Source: Pseudomonas songnenensis (GTDB lineage: Bacteria; Pseudomonadota; Gammaproteobacteria; Pseudomonadales; Pseudomonadaceae). From it: DNA of 64,000 nt. The notes beneath the pieces were generated by a model, which saw only the letters and a program-made list of their open reading frames with translations, did no database searches and had not been told where the DNA came from. Within the stretch, counting starts at the first letter, position 1; every line of letters starts with the position of its first letter. A program made the translations under genes and the position numbers. Positions 38,521-46,073 of the stretch are shown here, piece after piece. The stretch spans positions 336,812 through 400,811 of the forward strand of contig NZ_RFFN01000002.1 of the NCBI RefSeq assembly GCF_003696315.1, written 5' to 3'.

Positions 38521-39944
38521 AGCATTTCCTCGACCATGCGCTTCTCGTCCATCAGCTGCTTCTGCCGTGCGTCAATTCGTGCGGAAATCTGGAAGTTGCT
38601 GGCGCGGCGTTTGGCCAGGTTGAGCTGCTCGATGCCCTGATCGTAATCGCCGACCAGTGCGAAGTACTCGGCCCGGGCCTGGTGCAGGCCGACGATATTG
38701 CCACTCAGCCCGCGCACTTCGGCGACCTGATACCAGATGTCGGGGTCCCGGCGACGCTGTTCCGCGAGCTTGTCCAGTTCGCGTTCGGCCTGCTGTGTTT
38801 CACCTTGCTCCATCAGCAGATCGATATGCATCTGGCGCACCGGGTAATTACCCGGATAGAGCTGCAGTAGCCGCTGTAAGCGGGTCTGCGCCTGCTGCAG
38901 GCGATTGGAGGTGATGTCCAGCTCGACCTGGGCGAGGTTGTAGGTAAGGTCGTCCGGCGCCTTAGCCAGCAGCGGCGCGAGGCTGCTGCTGGCCTCGGCC
39001 AGCTGGCCTGCCTTGATCTGCGCCAGCGCCAGACCATAGCGGGCTGCGTCCATTTCCGGGTTTTCGTTGAGCATCGCACGGAAGCGTTTTGCTTCAACGC
39101 CTGGGGTGCTTTCGAACTTCAGTTGCGTGCGAGCACGCATCAGCTGATAGCGCAGGCTGTCCTGAGCGCCGCCTTGCGGGTATTGCTCCGCGCGGTTAGT
39201 GGTGTCGGCAATGCGCGACTCACTGACCGGGTGGGTCAGCAGGAACTCTGGCGGCTTCTGATCGTAGCGATACTGGCGCATGAGCCGGCCGAACATGGAT
39301 GGCATCGCGCGGGGGTCGTAACCGGCCCGCTCGAGGTTGACGATGCCGATGCGGTCCGCTTCCTGTTCGTTCTGTCGGGAGAAGCGGCGCTGTGCCTGTA
39401 TCGCGGCGGCCTGGGTCGACACGATGGCCGCTATGCCGGCATCGCCTGCGCCAGCTGCCGCGGCAACGACGCCCGCCAGCATGGCTGCCATCAGCGGCAG
39501 CTGCATGCGCTGCTGTGCTTCCAGGCCGCGGGCGAAGTGACGTTGCGAAAGGTGAGCCAGTTCGTGTGCCATGACCGAGGCGTATTCGGCCTCGGTCTGG
39601 GCGTGGATGAACAGGCCGCCGTTGACTCCGATAATGCCTCCCGGCGCGGCAAAGGCGTTCAGTTGGGGGCTGTCCAGCAGGACGAATTCCAGTCGTCGGT
39701 CCTGTAGCTGGCTGGTCTCGGCCAGGCGATAAACGCTGTTCTCGACGTAATCCTTGAGCTGCGGATCGGAAAGCTGCCTGACTTGGCCGCGGAGCAGGCT
39801 GAGCCAGGCTCGGCCGAGTTGATGTTCCTGTTCCGGTGAAACGATGCCCGAACTGGCGTCGCCTAGCGATGGCAGATCATTGGCCAATGCCGGCTGGACA
39901 AGCAGGCAGGTGAGCGTGAGCAGGGCAGGGCGCAGCAGTTTCAT
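38514..39944 (-). CDS. bepA: M48 metalloprotease/chaperone BepA (YfgC)
   Basis: 476 residues: signal peptide (RPALLTLTCLLVQPALA), gluzincin domain with HEXXH as VMAHELAHLSQRH (His127, Glu128, His131) and third ligand in QNEQEADRIGIVNL, then a C-terminal TPR domain (LAQVELDITSNRLQQAQTRL; AEYFALVGDYDQGIEQLNLA). BepA degrades stalled LptD and assists BAM-dependent assembly in the periplasm. bamC lies 4 kb away. Confidence 0.93.
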   Translation of the reverse strand: MKLLRPALLTLTCLLVQPALANDLPSLGDASSGIVSPEQEHQLGRAWLSLLRGQVRQLSDPQLKDYVENSVYRLAETSQLQDRRLEFVLLDSPQLNAFAAPGGIIGVNGGLFIHAQTEAEYASVMAHELAHLSQRHFARGLEAQQRMQLPLMAAMLAGVVAAAAGAGDAGIAAIVSTQAAAIQAQRRFSRQNEQEADRIGIVNLERAGYDPRAMPSMFGRLMRQYRYDQKPPEFLLTHPVSESRIADTTNRAEQYPQGGAQDSLRYQLMRARTQLKFESTPGVEAKRFRAMLNENPEMDAARYGLALAQIKAGQLAEASSSLAPLLAKAPDDLTYNLAQVELDITSNRLQQAQTRLQRLLQLYPGNYPVRQMHIDLLMEQGETQQAERELDKLAEQRRRDPDIWYQVAEVRGLSGNIVGLHQARAEYFALVGDYDQGIEQLNLAKRRASNFQISARIDARQKQLMDEKRMVEEMLR

Positions 39945-40054
39945 CCAGACAGGCTCGTTGAAGTGAGAACGGCTACTGTAGCCTTGACCTTGGCCGGCTG
40001 GCCAGAGGCCTGGTGTGCTAGGTATGCTGCGAGGCTTTTCTGTGGAGGCGAACC

Positions 40055-40306
40055 ATGACTGACGAACAATCGCAGTCGCTCGTACACGATGCTGAAGTAG
40101 ATGCCGTGGGCCTCGATTGTCCGATGCCGTTGCTCAAGGCCAAGCTGGAGCTCAACCGCTTGGCCAGTGGTGCGGTCCTCAAGGTCATCGCCAGCGATCC
40201 GGGCTCGCAGCGGGACTTTCGCAGTTTTGCCAGGTTGGCCGGTCACGCGTTGCTGCGTGAGGAGGTCGAGGATGGTGTTTATCGCTACTGGCTGCGCAAG
40301 GCCTGA
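40055..40306 (+). CDS. TusA/SirA-family sulfurtransferase-like protein
   Basis: 83 residues with the CPxP motif in VGLDCPMPLLKAKLELNRLA (Cys22) and SDPGSQRDFRSFARLAGH. Positionally equivalent to P. aeruginosa PA1006, which has been linked to molybdenum cofactor homeostasis and nitrate use. That role is inference here. It starts 21 nt upstream of the permease gene, as a pair. Confidence 0.9.
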   Translation: MTDEQSQSLVHDAEVDAVGLDCPMPLLKAKLELNRLASGAVLKVIASDPGSQRDFRSFARLAGHALLREEVEDGVYRYWLRKA

Positions 40307-40327
40307 CGATTCGCTTCGAGGAAATAC

Positions 40328-41404
40328 ATGATCAAGGTACTTCGCGGTTGGATGCAGCGTTACTTCTCCGATGAGGAGGCGGTTGTTCTTGCGGTCCTGC
40401 TGTTCCTTGCCTTTGCGGCCGTGCTGACGCTGGGCAAGATGCTGGCGCCGGTGCTGGCCGGGCTGGTGCTGGCGTTCCTGATGCAGGGCCTGGTCGGTAC
40501 GCTGGAGCGGCTGCGCGTACCGCATCTGCTGGCGGTCTGGCTGGTATTCCTGATGTTCATCGGGGTCATGGTGGTGTGCACGCTGTTTATCGTGCCTCTG
40601 CTGTGGCAGCAGCTGTTGACCTTGTTCAACGAGTTGCCACGCATGCTGGTCGAGTGGCAGTCCCTCTTGCTGCTACTGCCAGAGCGCTATCCGCAGCTGG
40701 TCACCGAAGAACAGGTGTTGCGTGGCATCGATTTCATGCGCGGCGAGATCGGACGCTATGGCCAGGTGGTGCTGACATCCTCACTGTCCAGCCTGCCGTT
40801 GCTGATCGGATTGATGATCTATCTGGTACTGGTGCCGATCCTGGTGTTCTTCTTCCTCAAGGATCGCCAGCAGATCAGTGACTGGATCAAGGGCTACCTG
40901 CCACGCGAGCGTGGCCTGATCACCCAGGTCTCCCAGGAAATGAACCTGCAGATCGCCAACTACATCCGTGGCAAGGTGATCGAGATCCTGATCGTGGCCG
41001 TGGTGTCCTACGCGGTCTTTGCCGCGTTGGGGCTCAACTATGCGGCTCTGATGGCGATGCTGGTGGGGATTTCGGTGGTGGTGCCGTATATCGGCGCTAC
41101 CGTTGTCACCATTCCTATCGCGCTGATCGGAATATTCCAGTGGGGATTGGGTGACCAGTTCTTTTATCTGATGGTGGCCTACGCGATCATCCAGACCCTG
41201 GATGGCAACGTGCTTGTGCCGCTGCTGTTCTCCGAGGCGGTGAACTTGCACCCGGTCGCGATCATCTGCGCGGTGCTGCTGTTCGGTGGCCTCTGGGGAT
41301 TCTGGGGCGTGTTCTTCGCTATCCCGTTGGCAACGCTGTTCAAGGCTGTTCTCTATGCCTGGCCGCGGGAGCCCGCCGCGGTGGTGGTTGCCCCAGGCGA
41401 ATGA
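40328..41404 (+). CDS. AI-2E family (PerM-like) permease
   Basis: 358 residues, about eight helices. Contains LAPVLAGLVLAFLMQGLVGT, VPILVFFFLKDRQQISDWI, GVSVVVPYIGATVVTIPIA-like core and YAIIQTLDGNVLVPLLFSEA followed by NLHPVAIICAVLLFGGLWGF, all family signatures. Paralogue of the gene at 9911 with clearly different sequence. Co-oriented 21 nt behind the TusA-like gene; strong terminator follows. Confidence 0.9.
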   Translation: MIKVLRGWMQRYFSDEEAVVLAVLLFLAFAAVLTLGKMLAPVLAGLVLAFLMQGLVGTLERLRVPHLLAVWLVFLMFIGVMVVCTLFIVPLLWQQLLTLFNELPRMLVEWQSLLLLLPERYPQLVTEEQVLRGIDFMRGEIGRYGQVVLTSSLSSLPLLIGLMIYLVLVPILVFFFLKDRQQISDWIKGYLPRERGLITQVSQEMNLQIANYIRGKVIEILIVAVVSYAVFAALGLNYAALMAMLVGISVVVPYIGATVVTIPIALIGIFQWGLGDQFFYLMVAYAIIQTLDGNVLVPLLFSEAVNLHPVAIICAVLLFGGLWGFWGVFFAIPLATLFKAVLYAWPREPAAVVVAPGE

Positions 41405-41411
41405 GATGGGG

Positions 41412-41443
41412 AGGGCTGACCCGAAGGGTCAGCCCTTTCTTTT
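41412..41443 (+). terminator. Terminator of the permease gene
   Basis: 11 bp perfect stem AGGGCTGACCC/GGGTCAGCCCT with a GAA loop followed by TTCTTTT. Lies directly against the bcp stop, so it may limit read-through into convergent bcp. Confidence 0.85.
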
Positions 41444-41916
41444 CATGCGTCGTTCAATGCTCGTGCCGCTTGAAGGACCGCTTCCACGTGGCCCGGCACC
41501 TTCACCCCACGCCATTCCTGGCGCAATACGCCGTTGCGGTCGATGAGAAAGGTGCTGCGGTCCACGCCGAGATACTCCTTGCCATACAGCTTCTTTAGTT
41601 TGATCACGTCGAATAGCTGGCACAGCTGCTCGTCCTTGTCGCTGATCAGCTCGAACGGGAAGCCTTGCTTGGTGCGGAAGTTCTCGTGGGTTTTCAGGCT
41701 GTCGCGCGAGACGCCAAAGACCAGCGTGTTGGCGGCGAGAAACGCCGGGTGTTGATCGCGAAAACCTTGCCCCTGGGTCGTACAGCCGGGCGTGTTGTCC
41801 TTCGGATAGAAATACAGCACCACCTGCTTGCCGGCCAGCGACTCGAGATCGACCAGCTGGCCGCTCGTGGCCTGGACCTGGAAGGGAGGAACGGGACGGT
41901 CGATTTCAACGGCCAT
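41443..41916 (-). CDS. bcp: Peroxiredoxin of the Bcp/PrxQ family
   Basis: 157 residues. YFYPKDNTPGCTTQGQGFRD carries the peroxidatic Cys45; Arg in FGVSRDSLKTHENFRTKQG completes the site. The resolving Cys usual in E. coli Bcp five residues later (Cys50) is Gln here; the only other Cys is Cys99 in DEQLCQLFD. This implies a 1-Cys or atypical mechanism. The stop is adjacent to the convergent terminator; gcvR is 21 nt upstream. Confidence 0.93.
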   Translation of the reverse strand: MAVEIDRPVPPFQVQATSGQLVDLESLAGKQVVLYFYPKDNTPGCTTQGQGFRDQHPAFLAANTLVFGVSRDSLKTHENFRTKQGFPFELISDKDEQLCQLFDVIKLKKLYGKEYLGVDRSTFLIDRNGVLRQEWRGVKVPGHVEAVLQAARALNDA

Positions 41917-41937
41917 GTTGACTCCTGATATCAGGTC

Positions 41938-42498
41938 TTAAGGATTCTGCGGGCGCCAAGGCTCGATCAAAGCATCGAGATTGAGCGCATCGGCGAAGTC
42001 GAGGAACTGGTCGCGCAGCCAGCTGATCTGCGTGCCAGCCGGCAGCGTGACGGTCAGGGTGGCGTTGAGCATGGTGCCGCCAGTCTGAGGGGCCTGGTAG
42101 GTGTCGCAGGTCAGGCTCTCCAGCTCGACGCGGTGGTCGATGAAGAACTGGCACAGTTCATTGAGAATGTCCGGGCGAAAGGCCGCGCTCACATAGGCGA
42201 CGTAAGGCAGTGCTTGCGGACGGGTTTCCAGCGCTTCGCTGCGTACCACATTGGACGTGAAGGCATGCTTCTTTGCCAGGCCGGGAAGGGTGGTTTCCAT
42301 CCGGGCCAACGCATCCCAGCTGCCAGTGACTTCCAGAACCAGCGCACTGCATTCGCCGTGACGGGTCAGCCGTGTGCTGACGACTGCGCAGCGGTTCTCG
42401 TTTGCTGCCCGGCAGAGCACATTGGTCAGCTCCATCGGGTTGGCGCCGAGAGCGCTGATGACGAGAAATTGTTCGCGGGGTACAGGGGGGGTGGACAT
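41938..42498 (-). CDS. gcvR: Glycine cleavage system regulator GcvR (two ACT domains)
   Basis: 186 residues. The N-terminal ACT domain begins EQFLVISALGANPMELTNVL and the second VAYVSAAFRPDILNELCQFF; both have the beta-alpha-beta pattern for binding amino-acid ligands. In E. coli GcvR binds glycine and antagonises GcvA; no gcvA or gcv operon is in this window. Transcribed with bcp and divergently from dapA. ATG 42498 chosen because the extension upstream is non-homologous in character. Confidence 0.88.
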   Translation of the reverse strand: MSTPPVPREQFLVISALGANPMELTNVLCRAANENRCAVVSTRLTRHGECSALVLEVTGSWDALARMETTLPGLAKKHAFTSNVVRSEALETRPQALPYVAYVSAAFRPDILNELCQFFIDHRVELESLTCDTYQAPQTGGTMLNATLTVTLPAGTQISWLRDQFLDFADALNLDALIEPWRPQNP

Positions 42499-42724
42499 GC
42501 AGCATTCCTGGCGGTGGTGAATCGGTCGGCCAGCCAAGCCGAAAACGGCTAAGGGTAGCGAAAAGCGACGGCGGAGGGAATGCGCGCTGCCGATGGAGGT
42601 CCTTGCCGCGTGCGTTTCGGACACCGTCGGCCTGCTTCGTGCGGCGTGCTTCACGCTACTCGCAAAGCGCTGGGGAGCCTTGTACCATTACGCCTCTTTT
42701 TATTTATCCGGCAGGAGTGGTTGC

Positions 42725-43603
42725 ATGATTGCGGGCAGTATGGTGGCGCTGGTCACGCCCATGGATGCGCAGGGCGGTCTGGACTGGGACAGCCTGAGCA
42801 AACTGGTGGATTTCCATTTGCAGGAAGGCACCAATGCAATCGTTGCTGTCGGAACCACGGGTGAGTCGGCCACGCTGAGCGTCGCCGAACACATCGAGGT
42901 GATCCGGCGCGTTGTCGATCAGGTCAACGGCCGGATCCCGGTCATCGCCGGCACGGGCGCCAATTCCACCAGCGAAGCCGTCGAACTGACCGAAAATGCC
43001 AAGACTGCTGGCGCAGATGCCTGTCTGCTGGTGACCCCGTACTACAACAAGCCGACCCAGGAAGGCCTGTACCTGCACTTCAAGCACATCGCCGAGGCCG
43101 TGGCGATCCCGCAGATTCTCTACAACGTACCTGGCCGTACCGTATGCGACATGCTGCCGGATACGGTTGAGCGACTGTCGAAGATTTCCAACATCATCGG
43201 TATCAAAGAGGCCACTGGTGACCTCAAGCGCGGCCAGGAAGTACTGGACCGCGTCAGCAAGGATTTCCTCGTCTATTCGGGCGATGATCCTACCGCTGTC
43301 GAGCTGATGCTGATGGGTGGCAAGGGCAACATTTCGGTCACAGCGAACGTGGCGCCGCGCGCCATGAGCGACCTCTGCGCTGCGGCGATGGCCGGTGATG
43401 CCGCCACTGCCCGTGCGATCAACGAGCGTTTGATGCCGCTGCATCGCGCTCTGTTCCTGGAAGCCAACCCGATCCCGGTCAAGTGGGCATTGCACGAGAT
43501 GGGCCTGATGGGCAATGGCATCCGTCTGCCGCTGACCTGGCTGAGCCAGAGCTACCAGGAACCGCTGCGCCAGGCGATGCGCCAAACCGGCGTGCTGGCT
43601 TAA
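42725..43603 (+). CDS. dapA: 4-hydroxy-tetrahydrodipicolinate synthase
   Basis: 292-residue TIM-barrel aldolase condensing pyruvate and aspartate semialdehyde, first committed step of lysine synthesis. Schiff-base Lys161 in [15 protein letters not shown], catalytic Tyr in ILYNVPGRT (Tyr133), and [24 protein letters not shown] precedes the ATG. Third dap gene in the window, after dapC and dapD, but 37 kb away. Followed at 16 nt by bamC. Confidence 0.97.
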   Translation: MIAGSMVALVTPMDAQGGLDWDSLSKLVDFHLQEGTNAIVAVGTTGESATLSVAEHIEVIRRVVDQVNGRIPVIAGTGANSTSEAVELTENAKTAGADACLLVTPYYNKPTQEGLYLHFKHIAEAVAIPQILYNVPGRTVCDMLPDTVERLSKISNIIGIKEATGDLKRGQEVLDRVSKDFLVYSGDDPTAVELMLMGGKGNISVTANVAPRAMSDLCAAAMAGDAATARAINERLMPLHRALFLEANPIPVKWALHEMGLMGNGIRLPLTWLSQSYQEPLRQAMRQTGVLA

Positions 43604-43619
43604 CAACAAAGGAATACGC

Positions 43620-44717
43620 ATGAAGCGACTGGCCGGATTCTCGACCCTTGCCCTGATGATCTCTGCAACCAGTGGCTGCGGCTGGCTGTGGGGCGACGAT
43701 GGATATTTCCGCGACCGCGGCAGTGACTACCTATCCGCCCGCCAGACTGCACCGATGCAGGTTGCCGTCGATGGCGAGATCCGTCCGCTCGACCCGCTGC
43801 TGCCGGTCCCACGCCAGGTTGCCGACAGCAGCCATTCAGGCAAGTACGAAGTGCCACGCCCGCAGCGCCTGCAGGTGGCGGCAGATATCAGTGATTTCAG
43901 CGTGCAGTCCTCCGGCGATTCCCGCTGGCTGGTAGCGCAGTACGCTCCCGCTCAGGTGTGGATCGCGGCGCGACAGTTCTTCACCGACAAGGGCTTCAGC
44001 ATCGCCGACGAGCGTCGCCAGACCGGCGAATTCGCTACCGCCTGGCAGACCGCAGCTCAGCTGGACGAAGCGCTGGTACGCAATCTGGGTATCCAGGATG
44101 GCGAGACGCGCGTGCGGGTTCGTGTCGAGCCTGGCGTGCAGCGCAATACCAGCGAGATCTTCGTCGTCAGCGTCAAGCGCCCGGCTGGTAGCAACGCCGA
44201 GGTGGCCTGGCCAGAAACCTCCAGCAACAAGGAGCTTGATCGGGTATTGCTCGACGAGCTGCAGGCCAGCCTGAACCGCAGCGCCCGTCAGGGCGGCTCC
44301 GTATCGCTGCTGGCCGAACGAGACTTCGACGCGCCAAGCCGCGTGAATCTGACCCAGGATGGCAGTGGCAATCCGCTGTTGCAGCTCGATAGCGACTTCG
44401 ACCGCGCCTGGTCGAGCGTAGGCCGCGCACTTCAGGCCGCAGACGTACGGGTCGACGATCTGGATCGCAGCCTCGGGGTTTACTACGTGAACCTCAGCGA
44501 GCGCGCCAACGATCCCGCTGACAAGCCCGGCTTCTTCAGTCGTCTGTTCGGCGGTGATGACAAGGACGAGATCGAGGCGCGGGCCGAGCGTTATCAGGTG
44601 CGCCTGACACGTGCCGGCAATGGCGTCCAGGTAACGCTGGACAAGAGCATCGACACTGTCGCTCCAGCGGACGTCGCCCGTCGGGTGCTCAGTCTGATCA
44701 AGGACAACCTGGGCTGA
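43620..44717 (+). CDS. bamC: Outer-membrane assembly lipoprotein BamC
   Basis: 365 residues. Lipobox ATSGC (Cys20), an unstructured segment with YLSARQTAPMQVAVDGEIRP that in BamC binds BamD, then two helix-grip domains (PAQVWIAARQFFTDKGFSIA; DFDRAWSSVGRALQAADVRV). Component of the BAM complex for beta-barrel insertion. dapA-bamC linkage is conserved in gammaproteobacteria. Confidence 0.93.
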   Translation: MKRLAGFSTLALMISATSGCGWLWGDDGYFRDRGSDYLSARQTAPMQVAVDGEIRPLDPLLPVPRQVADSSHSGKYEVPRPQRLQVAADISDFSVQSSGDSRWLVAQYAPAQVWIAARQFFTDKGFSIADERRQTGEFATAWQTAAQLDEALVRNLGIQDGETRVRVRVEPGVQRNTSEIFVVSVKRPAGSNAEVAWPETSSNKELDRVLLDELQASLNRSARQGGSVSLLAERDFDAPSRVNLTQDGSGNPLLQLDSDFDRAWSSVGRALQAADVRVDDLDRSLGVYYVNLSERANDPADKPGFFSRLFGGDDKDEIEARAERYQVRLTRAGNGVQVTLDKSIDTVAPADVARRVLSLIKDNLG

Positions 44718-44747
44718 CTGCGAGCTGCCCGTTACACGAACACGGAT

Positions 44748-44780
44748 AGGCGAAACCCATGGTTTCGCCTGTTTCGTTTC
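44748..44780 (+). terminator. Terminator after bamC
   Basis: 10 bp perfect stem AGGCGAAACC/GGTTTCGCCT with a CAT loop, followed by GTTTCGTTTC, 30 nt after the bamC stop. It separates dapA-bamC from purC. Confidence 0.75.
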
Positions 44781-44810
44781 TGCCGACCTGCCAACCGCGG
44801 AAATTTGCGT

Positions 44811-45680
44811 ATGACCACTCCCACCGCCCTCAGCCTGAAGAAGATCTATTCGGGCAAGGTTCGCGACCTCTACGAGATCGACGACAAACGCATGCTCATG
44901 GTCGCCACCGATCGCCTGTCGGCCTTCGACGTGATCCTTGCCGAGCCGATCCCGGAGAAGGGCAAGATCCTGACCGCCATCTCCAACTTCTGGTTCGACA
45001 AACTCAAGGGCCTGATTCCCAATCACTTCACCGGCGACAAGGTCGAGGACGTGGTGCCGGCTGAAGAGCTGCCGCTGGTGGAAGGGCGTGCGGTCGTTGC
45101 CAAGCGCCTCAAGCCGGTTGCGGTAGAGGCCATCGTGCGCGGCTATATCGTCGGCTCCGGTTGGAAGGAGTACCAGAAGAGCGGCACTGTCTGTGGCATC
45201 CAGCTGCCGGCCGGCCTGAAGGAAGCAGCCAAGCTGCCGCAGCCGATCTTTACTCCGTCGACCAAGGCGGCCGTAGGCGATCACGATGAGAACATCTCGT
45301 TCGAGCAATGCGAGGCGATCATCGGCAAGGAGCTGGCAGCCCAGGTGCGCGACGTTTCCATCGCGCTTTACAGCGCAGCCGTCGAGTACGCAGCCACGCG
45401 CGGCATCATCATCGCCGACACCAAGTTCGAATTCGGGCTGGATGAAAACGGCACCCTGACGCTGATGGACGAGGTGCTGACCCCCGACTCCAGCCGCTTC
45501 TGGCCGGCCGATAGCTACGAGGAAGGCAAGAACCCTCCAAGCTTCGACAAGCAGTTCGTTCGCGACTGGCTGGAGTCCACCGGCTGGAACAAGCAGCCGC
45601 CGGCGCCAGCCGTTCCGGCAGACGTCGCGCAGAAGACTGCGGACAAGTACCGCGAGGCGCTTACCCGTCTGACGGCCTGA
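44811..45680 (+). CDS. purC: SAICAR synthetase, long ADE1-like subtype
   Basis: 289 residues; ligates aspartate to CAIR in purine synthesis. Motifs [88 protein letters not shown] and [20 protein letters not shown] follow the eukaryotic ADE1 and betaproteobacterial form. The P. aeruginosa enzyme at this locus is the short form of about 236 residues without these inserts. ATG at 44811 chosen (TTG at 44805 in frame). Codon use is like the neighbours. Confidence 0.95.
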   Translation: MTTPTALSLKKIYSGKVRDLYEIDDKRMLMVATDRLSAFDVILAEPIPEKGKILTAISNFWFDKLKGLIPNHFTGDKVEDVVPAEELPLVEGRAVVAKRLKPVAVEAIVRGYIVGSGWKEYQKSGTVCGIQLPAGLKEAAKLPQPIFTPSTKAAVGDHDENISFEQCEAIIGKELAAQVRDVSIALYSAAVEYAATRGIIIADTKFEFGLDENGTLTLMDEVLTPDSSRFWPADSYEEGKNPPSFDKQFVRDWLESTGWNKQPPAPAVPADVAQKTADKYREALTRLTA

Positions 45681-45765
45681 CCGCCGGGCCGGCCAGGCGC
45701 GGCAGAGTCTGCGCGCGTTTGGTTGCAAGAGGCTGAAAACGGTAAAAAATCTGTGCAGTTGGGGT

Positions 45766-45793
45766 TCGACAAAACCGATCCAGCTGCTATGAT
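45766..45793 (+). promoter_or_regulatory. tRNA-Ser promoter
   Basis: TCGACA (45766-45771; 5/6 to TTGACA), 16 nt spacer, TATGAT (45788-45793), followed by a GC-rich discriminator GCGCGCC typical of stable-RNA promoters, 10 nt before the tRNA. Confidence 0.75.
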
Positions 45794-45803
45794 GCGCGCC
45801 GCT

Positions 45804-45893
45804 GGAGAGATGCCGGAGTGGCCGAACGGGACGGATTCGAAATCCGTTGTACCCTCGCGGGTACCTAGGGTTCAAATCCCTATCTCTCCGCCA
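45804..45893 (+). tRNA. tRNA-Ser (CGA)
   Basis: 90 nt including CCA. Acceptor GGAGAGA pairs with TCTCTCC, anticodon CGA in GGATTCGAAATCC, long variable arm TACCCTCGCGGGTA typical of tRNA-Ser, T-arm TAGGGTTCAAATCCCTA. Lies between purC and polB. Confidence 0.97.
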
Positions 45894-45907
45894 CTACATG
45901 TAGCCTG

Positions 45908-45940
45908 AACCCCCGAACTCGTCAGAGTTCGGGGGTTTTT
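45908..45940 (+). terminator. Terminator of tRNA-Ser
   Basis: 13 bp perfect stem AACCCCCGAACTC/GAGTTCGGGGGTT with a GTCA loop and T-run. Confidence 0.9.
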
Positions 45941-46073
45941 GCTTTCAGGCGTTGTCAATTGCCAGGCATAGCCCTGGCTTGTCTCGGCGCTATGTTTGAG
46001 AAGAGTGCGGCAGGTGCCTGGCCTGCTGGCAGCGTCGGCGACCACGGCATTGTGCGAAGCGATGGGGAGGGTG

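Noticed and set aside
43836..45875. 679-codon minus-strand frame across bamC and purC
   Set aside because: It spans two real plus-strand genes and a terminator and runs into tRNA-Ser; no homology-like motifs.
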